Source: Certhia americana
Lineage: Eukaryota; Chordata; Aves; Passeriformes; Certhiidae
Length of the DNA: 64,000 nucleotides
Assembly: GCA_018697195.1 (NCBI GenBank)
Contig: CM031858.1
Coordinates: 75,535,428 to 75,599,427, forward strand
Direction of reading: 5' to 3'
Shown: piece by piece, positions 13,201 through 25,342 of the stretch
Position numbering within the stretch: position 1 is the stretch's first letter
How the letters are laid out: each line of letters opens with the position of its first letter
The notes under the pieces: generated by a model
Database searches by the model: none
The model's input: only the letters and a program-made list of their open reading frames with translations
What the model was told of the DNA's origin: nothing
Translations under genes and position numbers: made by a program

Positions 13201-16200
13201 GTTTGTTTTGTTTTGTTTTGTTTTTTTTAAAAAAACCAAGACACTGCTAGCATGAGGGTGTCCTGAATCTATATCTTCAAACACTTTACAAAATGTGGTC
13301 TTGCTCAAAAGGACTTGAGGGACAAGCTTCATACTGACTTGTAGTAACACTAAAGGCTCTGTGGCATGCAGTGAAATACTGGGCGATGTACTTGTACCTC
13401 AAAGTCACAAGAGGAATATTATGCTTATATAATTGATTAATAAAATTTTTAAAAAGCTGCTAATTTACTAGTTATCCATCTAAATATATTTACTTTTCAT
13501 GAAGTATATGAATATAAGATTCAAAAAGTGGACTATATCTTAAAGCATGATTGGTACAATCCTATGTTATTTTTTTTTATTTTCCTAAGTGGACCATATT
13601 TCTTTTTCCTGACAATCATCGTTCTTTCGTCCTAGTGAAGTCTAGTATAATCTTATTCAAAATGCATAAAAACAGAAGAACTGCATCACTGAATTGAACT
13701 TGGGGTTCGTTTGCTGATTACTGCATTCAGTAGTGCTCAGCTAAGGACAAGAAGTTTGTAATTGTAACTAGTTAGGACATGGTGAGTGAAGTCTGAACTA
13801 ACAGATATAAAAGTCTTCTAATCTGCTTTGAATTATTTAGCGTACGTTGTCCTTTTTCAGTATCTACTGACTTTTTTGTAGTTCTGTGACAATCATGGCT
13901 TCATTCTGCCATCCTGTGATAATGTGCAATAAGGTGATCCTACATAGTGTGGGAGGAAATAGAAGAATGCAGTCAATTATTCTAAATTTACCAGCCCTTA
14001 CTCTCAGAGGATACAGAAGTTCTTGTTCTACCAGGACTTTTACCATTGCTACACTACGTGTGCGTCCATTCTATGCATTGGAGGAGCTTTTGAAAAACCA
14101 TTTGAAAAATGTTTTAAGTTATAGTTGGGCTTTGACTCTTCTAACTTTCCCCTTGCACAGCCTCATGACATCCTTGCACAACCTGCTGGCATTCTTATAG
14201 TCTCCTCTTCTCCCTGAGGCAAAATCAGTGCTCAGCCAGAGAAGTGAGGACAGGGAATCCTCCATATCATGCATCCTATTCTCCCATGAGACTTGTCCCA
14301 GGAAAGATAGTTTGCAGATCCAGATAGAGATAGTGTATCTTTCTTGGACTCTTCTACCTACTCACAAGAACTCTGTTACTAAACAGAGAAGCTTCTCTAC
14401 CTGAAAGACTCTTTGTTCTTCCCTCTAGAACTTAGCAGAAAGAAGAATCAAAGGGAAACGTTCTTATTTTTTTCAGTTAAAGCAGTAGGATTTGAAAAAT
14501 AATCAGTAAAGTAGTAAAAGCACTTAATCATTGTAATTTAAAGCCAAATTTAATATAGTTCATGTATCTCTGTTTCCCTTGTTTTCAGTTGTCCTCCTCT
14601 TTCTGTGAGGATAGCATAGGAAACTAGTCAGCAAAATATATTTATTTGACTGGCTATGCCTTTACTTAAGAGTGGGTTGCATAAATATCCCCAATGGTTG
14701 TAACCTCCTTTGAAGGGAACATGGGAGAGATAACCTGTTGTTTGTGAGACCCAGGGCTGTTCTGCACTTGAGAAGTTCTAGTTTTGGCCCAGCTTAACTA
14801 ATGGTTTCTTATCTCACACAGATGTCATGAGGAGGGAACCCAGGACACCTAGCATACTGAGAGTTCAGTGGTGAGCAGGACTTGCAGGATGTTACAGTAG
14901 TTCATATAAGAAGTTAGTACTATTTTATCAGTTAGCTGCTTTTCTCTCCTGGAACTCCCAAAATGTTTTGTGAATTATTTAATGCAAATTGTACATTTGT
15001 CGGCCATCATATTCCAGGAGTCTCTTGGAGAAGCATATACCTGTGACAGGTTCAGATTCTTTAAATCATATTATTCAGTTATAATTATCTTGGAAAAGGA
15101 TGATGGAAGAGAGATAAATGAGTACAATCTCTACCCCATTCTTAAAATTCATGGAAATAGCAAATGTATCCTTATAATATGTCACTTCAATAATTATTGC
15201 AGCCCTCAGCATAGTCAGTTGTGGTTGGAAATTATGATAGGGGCTTCCGAAGAGTTATACACCCAGATTTCATTGGTATAGTTTTCGAGTGAATCTCAGA
15301 CTTATAAACATTCTTCTAATATCCAAGCAAAGACTTTGCACTAGGATTTGGTAGGAACAGGTAGTTCTCTGTTATCAATATTGAGTGTTTACTTACATTA
15401 GAAAATCCAATTTAAATAATCAAACTCTTAGCTACCTGTAATCTCCTAAATAAGCTATGATGACAGAACATGATTTAATCTCATATTAAGGAAAAAGTTC
15501 CCCAGTGTCAGTCTGATCTTTGCTTTTTAACTACTGTAATATTAATAATTTCCATTTTTGAGTAATCAAAAATAACTGGGCTGAATAAATGACTTTCTTA
15601 ATTGGCTCATTAAAGAGTTCTGAGTGAAAAAAGTTTAAATATTGAAATTTACAGCTTTTGAGACATAGGAAGCAAATATTTTTATTTTTATTACTATGTT
15701 TAGTACTTTATTAAATAGGATCATTTCTTAAGCTTTATTTTTGAGGTAAACAAGACCTCATCAAGACACAAATGATACTGGAAACCTGGTGCAGTGAAAG
15801 CAGCTATTCCCTGTTGAATTATAGAGTCAATGAAGTATGAAAATGATGACATTTAATATCTCAAATGAAAGCTGCTTTAGGGAATGCTTCAGCACTTTAA
15901 ACTGGTATCTTATAATTTGATCTCACCTGGCTAATCCAATATCACAATATAGCTGCCAACTTTTCAAACTTCATGTTTCTGGTACTGCTTTCAGATTTAG
16001 AAAGAAAATAGGACAATATGCAACAATAAATGTGATATTTAGACACTTCTAATCAGGACATTTTTATGAGCTGTAATATTTCTGCAGTTTAAAAAGCCAT
16101 TCATTTAAGCATATTGTAATGCGACTACTTCAGTTAGAGAAATTAACCTCGTTGCATAGCTTTTCCATTTCTCTGATATTGGTGAAATATAAAGAAGGTG

Positions 16201-16439
16201 AAATCTTCATGCATCCAAATAAATTGTCTTTCTGTAGGAAATATATTATGAAGACTTTGGGAGGATTGCTAAACACAAAAAATTTAGGCATCAAAATTAC
16301 GTTATCATTTTGAAACTTAATTCTGTGATCTATCTACACCTCAAAAGAGACAGCATTTTTTCTATGTAAAATGCTCCATTACTTTGAAGAGCAGATTAGT
16401 CTTGTTTTACCAGCCATTAAACACGACATGTTTTGAAGG
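10246..16439. other. Long AT-rich non-coding stretch
   Basis: About 6.2 kb without a recognised gene. It holds a T/G-rich low-complexity run at 13179-13228 (gttttgttttg repeats). The open frames at 12767-12955, 13886-14200 and 14970-15281 have no domain, signal peptide or known motif that I can see. Confidence 0.5.
13179..13236. repeat. T/G-rich low-complexity tract
   Basis: Runs of T broken by single or paired G (pattern TTTTG repeated), ending in an A7 run. A similar run occurs at 24250-24289. It is a simple repeat with no coding meaning. Confidence 0.85.
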
Positions 16440-17157
16440 ACTGTGTCCTGCCCTTGGGTCACAACAACTCCAGGCAGCTCTACAGGCTGGAGGCAGAGTG
16501 GTTGGAAAGCTGCCCAGTGGAAGGGGACATGGGGGTGCTGAATGTGAACCAGTTGTGCCCAGGTGGCCAGGAAGGCCAAAGGGATCCTAGCCTGTATCAG
16601 CAATAGCGTGGCCAGCAAGACAGGGGAAGTGATTGTCCCTCTGTACTCAGCACTGGTGAAACTGCACCTTGAATTCAGTTCTGGGCCCCTCACTTCAAGG
16701 AAGATATTGAGGTGCTGGAGCACGTCCAGAGAAGGGCAACAAAGCTAAAGGGCCTGGAGCAAAAGTCCTGTGAGGGGTGGCTCAGGGATCTGGGCTTGGG
16801 TAGCCTGGAAATAAGGAGGCTCAGGGGAGACCTTTCTGCTCTCCCCACTTACCTGAAAGGAGGTTGTAGAGATCTCTGAGTCAGTCTCTTCTCCAGAGAA
16901 GCCAGTGACAGGACCAGAGGAAATGGCTTGAAGTTATGCCAGGGGAGGTTTATATTGAGTATTAGCAAAATTTTCTTTCCTGAGATTGTTGTCAAGCCTT
17001 GATACTAGCTGGTCAGAAAAGTGAATCACTGTCTCTGGAAGTGTTAAAAAAACATGTGGATATGACACATGATTTAGTGGTGAATATGGAAGTGCTAGCT
17101 TGATGGTTGAACTCAAGCATCTTAGAGGCCTTTTTCAACCCTCAGGATTCATGATTC
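16440..17157 (+). mobile_element. CR1 LINE fragment (sense, 3' end present)
   Basis: Reads in CR1 sense orientation: ccttgggtcacaacaactcc, gtggttggaaagctgcccag, gccaggaaggccaaaggg, ccagagaagggcaacaaag, cctggaaataaggaggctca, then the 3' UTR with ctggaagtgttaaaaaaac, gatggttgaactcaagc, atcttagaggcc and a terminal attcatgattcttt. The short open frames of both strands in this interval (about 16379-16748) are relics or shadows of CR1 ORF2. Confidence 0.95.
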
Positions 17158-18859
17158 TTTATACTTTTGTTTACTGCAAGAGCACGTTACATATTGGGGG
17201 AAAATTATTTTTAAGTTAGGTTTCTTTTGGCTGGTGTTTATGCACAGAGACAGTGTTAGAGATATTTGTTAATAAAATCTAGTTGCTTGCAAGCCCCCCC
17301 CTACCAACAGACAAGACAAGCGTGTGCATTATGAGATCATGGAGCCTGGGTAGTTTTGCATTTTTGACTAATGTGAATATGTACTTAGACATTTGAGTGT
17401 GTCAGGATAAATTTTAGCATCAAATTTACCATAAAAAAACCCCAAAAAACTAGCATAAGCACTATTTCAAAATTAGGGGAAAATAGTAAATGCATGCATT
17501 AAAAATATCTATCTTTCTCTGTTTCTCTTTACTAGAATAAGAAAAGACCTCATGCAGGGATGCTAAGAGCTCTAGCATATCTGTGTCAGAATACCTAATG
17601 GTAATTGTGTCCCACTCTGCAATTTCATAAATGTACAAATTTTGTTGGAAAGTTTCCTTGGGTATATGGCTCCATACCAAACTAATGGAAGATGCTTTAT
17701 CTCAGAGACAAAGCGAAGAATATGTATGACAATGGAGCATAAAAGTAACATGTGCTCGTGTTTGATTTGTTCATAATATTTATTGTATTCCCTACTTTAT
17801 TATATATTGAATTGTTGAGATTTTACTCTTCTTTGACTTTTTACTTATAAAGGCTTCATGCTTCTTTTCAATGAAAATAGTACATACTTAAATACATGAA
17901 TCAAAGTTTTAGGGAAAAAAATTACAGAAGCAGCACAGGTTACAGGTGTTGAAGTGTCTAAAATCTAAGGTATTGTCCTAAAAATCCTCAGGTTTAGTAT
18001 AAAGAAATGTAACTCTGAGAGGTAATTCTACAAAGGCATTTATTTTCTAACTAAATAGGTTATTTCAGATTGCAGTCCAATTCAGAACTTCTCACAACTA
18101 GCTTTTAAAACTGTTTTTCAGCAGTATTTTACGGTTCATGTTTTCTAATGCAATTAAGCTTAGCATGCTTATCTTCCACATGAAAAACAAAGCCACTATC
18201 TACTGTAATTGGGGCAGGTAGAATATGATGCAGACACTCAGGCTGGCTTTGGTCTGAGGGCTTAAGACGTCTAAGATGTCTTAAAAGTTTTGTTTTCTTG
18301 CACAGTTACTTCACCCAAAGAAGGCTAGATTTAGATGATTCATGCTATATTCTGAATCTAGCTGAAACCAATGCAAATTTAGAAGCCTTATATCTAAATT
18401 ATAGGCAGATAAACCAGTGTGTCTGTTGGGAAGAGAGGAATAAGGATTGGGGAATGTCATGTCTTGCATATCCAACTAAATATCAATATAAAGTTGAGAA
18501 CTGAGATGTGGGAGATCTACCTGACAAAGAGACAAGTTGGAGTAAAGAGGGAGAAAGCAGTAGGTCTAGGAGAACACTGGTTGTGCTGCTGTCAATGACT
18601 ATCAATGCACTAAGTAATTTTTTTGATCGTTACAAAGGCAATTTATTAAAAAAAAAAAAAAAGCCTTTTGACTGTAAATTTTAGTCTAGCAGACCTTTGT
18701 GATGATCCCTTCGTATTAATGAATCATATGTGCTTAACTCTGAAATTTTTATCATCTTTCCAACTATTAATATTCATCATGCTGGGGTTTATGGTTGTGG
18801 ACCACATTATTATTAATAAAACATTAATTGCAGACTTGAATAGCATGCACATTCTGTAG
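17158..18859. other. AT-rich non-coding DNA
   Basis: No repeat family or exon recognised. An A15 tract sits at 18648-18662. The short frames are not convincing. Confidence 0.5.
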
Positions 18860-19344
18860 TGGAGCTGGGTATCCTAGTGTATGGGGGAAGGGAGTGGTCC
18901 TGACCTAGGGAAACCCCGGGCAGTGCTGAGACCTGGAAAGAAGTGTCAGCTCTCATGTGAGCAGCTGATGAGGTGTGTGTGGGGCCAGGAGGAATGGTGT
19001 CACCCCCCCATGCCCATAAAGAGCAGCCCTGGGGAGCAGAAACAACCAGGAACAGAGTGGGCAAACAGGAGCTGGCACGTCAGCCAGAGCATGGTGAGGC
19101 AGTTTGCACTGGAGGACATGCAGGGGAGAGTCTGCTTCTTTGAAGGAGAGGCATTCCACTGGCCAAGAGGACAGATTTTCCCCTATATCTGTTGGAGGTG
19201 CCTGGAATACATTAACAATGGCTTCATTCTCTGTGTGATAGAGGTTCTTTGCTGAACCCTGTTCTCACCAAGAGGTGCTGTGGGGAATGTGCATCAGGTT
19301 ACAGCTGCTGTAACCAGCAAATCCCATAGTTCAAGACACTAAAG
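18860..19344. other. GC-rich segment upstream of a CR1 copy, origin unknown
   Basis: The base composition changes sharply from AT-rich to G-rich at about 18860. The segment runs without an obvious break into the CR1 ORF2 remnant at 19345. An open frame of 124 codons at 18881-19255 on the plus strand has no recognisable domain. The likeliest origin is the 5' part of the same CR1 insertion or another old retroelement. I cannot match it to a family by eye. Confidence 0.4.
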
Positions 19345-19347
19345 GCT

Positions 19348-19896
19348 GTGAGGAGGGTGCACACCAGTCTGTGTACCCTGGACTTTAGAATATCCAATTT
19401 TGGCCTTTCCAGGAATTTGCTTGGTAGAATAAAACCCTGGAATAAGGCCCTGGAGGGAAGAAGAGCCCAAGCAAGCTGGTTGATATTCAAGGATCACCTC
19501 CACCAAGTTCAGAAGTTATGCTTCCCAACAAAGAGGAGGACAGCTGAAATGATCAGGAGGTTAAAGGAGAGAAAAAAGATCTGTACAAAGACAAACACAA
19601 AAAGCAAGTCTGGAGAGCATGGAAGCAGGGACAGGTAGGTGGGAGGAATATAAAGAGATTATCTGAAAAAACAGGGATCAGGTTAGGAAAGCTAATTCCC
19701 TGACATAGTTAAACCTGGCCACAGACATCAATGCAAGAAGTAAAGCTCCTATGGGTTATGTCTGTGTAAAATGAAGACTAGGAAAAATATGGCCCTACTT
19801 CATAAAGAAAAAAGAAACCTGGTTTTCTGGGAGTTAGAGAAGGTAGAAGTGCTCAACAACTTTTTTGTCTCAGTCTTTACTGGCAAGTGCTCCAGC
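19348..19896 (+). pseudogene. Broken CR1 ORF2 remnant
   Basis: Plus-strand translation gives LEGRRAQASWLIFKDHL in the 5' half and LNNFFVSVFTGKCSS at 19852-19896. I recognise both as CR1 ORF2 segments ahead of the RT core. The first open stretch begins with GTG rather than ATG and stops at 19636-19638, after what looks like a frameshift close to 19615. ORF2 normally encodes an endonuclease plus reverse transcriptase that copies CR1 RNA at the target site. This fragment lacks the catalytic RT core and cannot be active. Confidence 0.88.
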
Positions 19897-20139
19897 TACA
19901 CTGCCTAAGCCACACACACAGAAGGTAAAGGCAGGGACTGAGAGAATGAAGAACCACCTGCTATAGGAGAAGATCAGGTCTGAGACCGTCTAAGAAACAA
20001 GACAGTGCACACACCTATGGAAACTGATGAGACAAATCTGTGGGTCCCAAGAAAATTGGTGGAGGAAGTAGCTAAGCTGCTGTCCATATTTTGGAAGCCA
20101 TGGTAGTTTGGTGGAGTTCCCAGTGACTGGTGGTTAGCC

Positions 20140-20192
20140 CTTCAAAAATGGGGGGGGGGGGGGGGGGGTGTATCTCTTCAAAAATGAGGGGG
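20140..20192 (+). repeat. G19 tract flanked by an 11-bp direct repeat
   Basis: cttcaaaaatg occurs at 20140-20150 and 20176-20186. Each copy is followed by a G run, G19 at 20150-20168 and a shorter one at 20188-20192. This lies exactly at the CR1 internal deletion junction. Confidence 0.9.
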
Positions 20193-20374
20193 GTCAGGCA
20201 CTGGAACAAGTTGCCTAGGGAAGTTGTGGATGTTGCCTCCCTGGAGGGGTTGAAAGCCAGGTTGGATGGGATTTCATGTAACCTGGTCTAGTAGAAGGTG
20301 TCCCTGGTAGAGGCTTATAACTAGATGATATTTGAGTTCTCTTCCAAATAAGAAAAATTTATGCTTCAATGATT

Positions 20375-23300
20375 AAGATTGCTAAGACAAGAGTCAGGAT
20401 TTTTTTAATAACTGTGAATTGCTATAAATAGAAAGAAACTGTGGCAAGGAGTTTGTTCCTGAGTGATGAAGGAAAGGTTAGAAAACGTGCCTTTGCTAGT
20501 CATAAAGGCAGAAACAAACCACCTTTTAATTCTTCCTCTCATCAGCTCTTTGTTGAAAATTTTGTTTAACAGGAAAACAGGGTTCTTCTTATGCTGTGAC
20601 TTCCAACTGCAACAAGCTATATAGAAGGGTTTTCTGGGTACTTTTACTTTCTTGAAGGCAAAGATTTTTCAAACTTCTATTCATGCATAATTTAATGATT
20701 TCAGACAAAAAATTCAGTGCTTCTTTGATGAAAAGAATAAAGCTAAATACAAAGGTCTTCTAAAGTTGATTTCCAGTATCTCTTAAGCACTTACAACTCC
20801 ATTGAAAACTTTGCAGTTGTCTTAATTTGGTATTTCCCAGAAATTATATAGGCTAGTATAAGTGTTAAATGTGGAGCTCGTGTACATCCTGCTGCAATTA
20901 TCTTAGTATTTAAATAGACAGTTGTGGGAGGGGAAAAGAATAGTTTTTTACTCACACATGGAAGGTGTGACCAAGGTCTTAGAATAGGATCCAGATATTG
21001 ACTTACATCTAGTTTTGCTTTGGAGTGTTCCCATTCATTTTATTATAATGGTGATAGTTATTAAAACAATATATAACTTGACATTCTGTTTGATCAGGGG
21101 AGTATAACCTGACAGTGTTTCATAACACTTTATTTGCCCTATCAGCCACCTAGAGATTTTTATGTACTTACTGACATAGTAAGTATAATAACAGCTTTTT
21201 GTTTTAATTAACCTTTAATGGCTCACCCATTAGTATATGTAAAGCATAATCACAATTCAAGGAGACTGATGTCCCATGACAGCACTGCTAATCAATATAA
21301 AAGCAGCTGAGACAACACAGCTCTGGCACTGTAATAAACTCCATTGTTTAGGTGTATAGGTATCCTGTAAACAAGGCCAAATTTTGGATGCCAAATTTTC
21401 ACATCTAATCAAAAGTAAACATCATGATCCATATACATCTTGAATATTGACATTTCTTTCTCTAAGAAAATATCCATTTTGAAATTCTCTTCTGTATGAT
21501 TCTTCTTGCACAGTTATAAAGACCACAATGGTATTTTTTTAAAAAAAGCACAAATAACCCACACTAGTCCTAGGTTTGCATATACATATTAACAAAATTT
21601 TTGGATTAAACATTTTTGTTCTTGCAGTCATAAACTGGAAACTTCTGAGTTTTTAGTCTAATACTAAAATGCAAAAAATAACAAAACTGATAAAATATTA
21701 CCAAGAGATTGCTTCTATGAGAAAGTCATGACTTGTTTATCTTTCAGTCTGTTATCACCTTCTTACAGCTATTATTCTATATGTGTATCTTTTCTTTCTC
21801 TGAGTTTGATTTTTGGTAGAAATGAAGCTTTTGGAGATTTCAGTTGCTGTGACTTTCAATCATAAACACTTTAAAGTGTTTGTAGGGCATCTAAATGAGA
21901 CTTTGATATACTTTCTTCTTGTATTGCAACTTTGCTGTGATATCTGTTTTCAGGAATGGGATAAAGGCTTGTTTTTAAAAGAAGTCTCTGAATGTTTAAT
22001 GCTTCTGCTATAAATGGCTAGTCAAATCTAGGTGTGGTGCTATGTCCAACAGGGTTTGGATGCATCTGAGTAGACCTGACCTGTGTGTTTACATAGAAGC
22101 AGAGGCTGGCCTATCAGGTACCTCAGTTTCTTTAAATGTTGCTTAGCAAAGCAAATGCTTAGCCTTAAGGAGCAGCATAAACAGGACTTGATCTACATGC
22201 TGGAATGAGTCCTAGTTTACAGTTATGGAGGTGAAACCTAGAGTGCCATATATTTACCCTATAAATACGCCATAATAATAAATACGGAGATTAAAAAATA
22301 ATTTAAACACCTAAGTTCAATTCAATTTCAGTAGTGCTTGGGCTCCAGAGTGCCATAATGACTGGAGCTTTGTAAACCCATCTGCATTTAAAAATGGATC
22401 ATGAAGGTGGCTGTGAATTCCTCTAATGCACAGAATTACCTGTTTAGATAAAATTCTGCAGATTGCAGGATTGAATAAAAGAATGTCCTCTTTTATAAGC
22501 GAAAGATGAAAAAGAGAGAGGAAGGTAAGCTATAGGAATGTTTTCTTTTACTTGAATACAATTAATGAAGATGATCAAAATTAATAAAGAGTAATATCCT
22601 TAAGCTTGAAAATTAGATTTTGATATCAGAGACTGTGAATATGTTCACTCATCAAAGTTTAGCAATCTAAATTCAGTAACTTAAAGCAAGATACCTATGT
22701 CCTTTCTAAAATGAATAGCTATGGGAACAGCCTTTGAAATGGTTGAATGATTTGAAGAAGAAATCTAACAGAGGCAAGGCACCTGTGTAACGTTATGAAG
22801 GAGCTTAAATTTTTTTTGCGCTCTTATTTCAAGTGGTTAAAGCTGACTCTGTGTGTCTCCTTTCTTTCCAATATGTATTACACTCTGATCTCATTCTCTG
22901 TATGTTGGTCATATAACTTGAGCTGTGACTGTAATGAAATGATTCATCCCCCGAGGAAAACACAAGACCTTCATCTCTTCTATAGACATTAATCTTTGCT
23001 GTGTTATGCATGGCCACACTTTCTTCAAAGTGCACTCTGTTAGTGTACATCATTCAAAACACTGCAAGGAATTAAGGGTCCTCTTAAGCAAAGCATTTAA
23101 TTCCTCTACTTCACTTATAGCTAGGGTAGTCCAAAAGAACAATTGAGATCATCTTCCTCCTTAAAGTGAGGGTAATAGGTACCTTGGTTACTTGGAAGTT
23201 ATTTTAGAATTTTAAAACACTGTTTCTGTGTCATTGATGTAGAATCTAAGTCAACTGAATAGTAAATTATCTATAAAACATGACACTTCAGATATGCTTA

Positions 23301-25137
23301 TGAGAGAATTAAAAGTCATGAGAAAGTGAATAATTTTAAGTTTTATTCTTATCATCTAAATATTTCCCAGATCTCATATATTGAATGATAATAGTAATAC
23401 TTAAAGGTTCATATGAAGGTTGTTGTGAATAAGTCATCTCCTCTGGAAAATAGTATGGGAGTAAATATTTGGAAAAGTTATATTAACATGTGAAAGGATT
23501 TCATATGGAAATGGGTGTGTTTGGGATTTTCTGCATTTGGAAATTTGACTTTGCAAAGCCGAAGTCCTTTAATACCTCATTTTGGACAAAAGGTTTCTTC
23601 ACAAAACACAATAAAATAGGTAACAATATTTAAAGTACAAAGAAAGACAGCTTCTCTATAAAACATGGAAGAAGAAATATTATTCAACTAGGCAGTGCGT
23701 CTTTGTTCTTTCAAGTAGCTGGTTGGAAAAAAAAATAGGTGTTTTGAAAATTGCTGTTTTTATTCTCACACTATTGCATCTAAATATATCTTGAATAAAT
23801 AACTTGACCTCCAAGTGCTGAAGTACTTCGATGTGTTCAGGTAACCAAGAAATATTTTAAGAAATGTTTGTCTCCAATGATTTGGGAAAATGTGCATTGA
23901 AAGTAAACAGCAAATGATATTATATGAAAAATGAATACCACAAAGTCTGCTTCTATACATTACTGTAATATTTTTTTCACATGCAAATATAAAAACTCTT
24001 ATGGACCCTATTTGCATTGCAGAATATCTAAAGAAAGATTTTTGGTTTTAATAACAATGTACTCACAAGTTCTGTTCTATGATAGAATTATTAGAGAAAA
24101 ATCTATAGAATATACTCCAGTAGATATATAAATAGAATGTAGGAATTTTAGTGTTATGGTTCAGTTTAAATTTGCAGGCTTTTTCCCCCCTCAGATGTAA
24201 TTGTCTAAAAAAACTCCTTGTACTTCATAAAATGATGATTATAAGACTCAGTTTTTTGTTTTGTTTTGTTGGTTTGTTTGTTTGTTTTTTAAGAGGAAGG
24301 AGAATAGTAGGGCTATATAAAGATTTGGGCCCAATGATTAGTTTGAGTAGAAACAGCATACCTTTTGCTATCTTACCCCACCTGGCATCTGAGCTAAGAG
24401 ATTAGCTCACAGAAAGCTAAATAGCCTAAGCTGATTAATATGTTTTTGTAAACCTTTGTTTCAGATTTGCGGAGTTCTGGTCATGAAAATACAATCTGAG
24501 TCTGTATCAACATAGCATTTCCCTTTTCTAAATCCTAGTTTAGACTTATCTGAATATCAAGCACTAAACAACATACCAGTAGGGAACTTTGGGACTATCA
24601 GTCCCCAGGATCGTGCTCTTTGCAATTGCCCAAAGTCTCTCAGTGATGTAACCAGGCACTGTCCTGCTTGAAATAACATAGCACAACTTTAGTACTTCGG
24701 GATACTAAAATGGTGGAGCATCCTTATGGATGGAGAGCCCAGCACAAGTTGTATGAAGTGGGGTTATTTAGTCTCTTGTAATTTTGACCTTTTCTTTGGC
24801 AATGGGGAAAAGATCATTCCTGACTTTTAAATGGCAGTAAAATTAGCTTGTGTTCCGGGCTGTAGATATGCTGTGCATCAGCCTGCTACTTGGTTTTTAT
24901 TTCGTTGGAGTATTTTTAAACCTGATAGAATTGCCTTAGTGTTGGCTCAGACATCAAAAAAAGAGGAATTGCTCCCACTTCATGTTTCAAGACCTCACAT
25001 GTTCAATTTTTCCATTCAGTTTATAGAAGCCTTCAGAATAGAGCTCTCTGTGTATTCATAATGCCGTACATATTTCACATTACAGGGTAGACTACGCAGA
25101 AACCAAGTCATTCAGTTATTACTCAAGCCAATAGAGC
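20375..25137. other. AT-rich non-coding DNA
   Basis: About 4.8 kb with no recognised gene or repeat apart from the T/G-rich run at 24250-24289. The stretch 24600-24900 is less AT-biased than its surroundings, but no exon can be supported. Confidence 0.5.
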
Positions 25138-25342
25138 ATCACAGAATTGCAGAATTAGTTAGGCTGGAATGGACCTCTGAGATCAAGTCCAGCCTATGAC
25201 CAAACACCACCTTGTCCACTAGACCACAGCAACAAATTCCACATCCAGCCATTCCTTGAACACCTTCAGGGATGGTGACTCCGCCACCTTCCTGAGCAGA
25301 CATGATCTCTAACCACCCTTTCTGTGAAGAGTATCTTCCTGG
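25138..25342 (-). mobile_element. CR1 LINE fragment (3' end, antisense)
   Basis: Starts atcacagaattgcagaatta and continues with ggctggaatggacctctgag, aacaccaccttgtcc, cacatccagccattccttga, cagggatggtgactccgcc and ttctgtgaagagtatcttcc, all antisense CR1 3' UTR blocks. About 205 bp remain. Confidence 0.93.

Larger units (their letters stand above)
19345..20374 (+). mobile_element. CR1 LINE copy with ORF2 remnant and internal deletion
   Basis: The 5' part reads as the CR1 ORF2 linker between endonuclease and reverse transcriptase and the start of the RT region, up to about 20135. The sequence then jumps across a G19 tract to the CR1 3' UTR (gtcaggcactggaacaag, gttgcctagggaagttgtgg, aggttggatggg, acctggtctagtagaaggtg) and a degraded tail near 20374. 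The body of the RT domain is therefore missing. The 3' UTR differs from that of the copy at 16440-17157, so this is a different CR1 subfamily. Confidence 0.93.

Noticed and set aside
13886..14200. 104-codon plus-strand frame
   Set aside because: No recognisable domain, splice context or conservation evidence. Length is within what chance allows.
16379..16748. Open frames on both strands near 16.5 kb
   Set aside because: They lie in a CR1 fragment. The plus-strand frames are broken ORF2 pieces and the minus-strand frame is a shadow.
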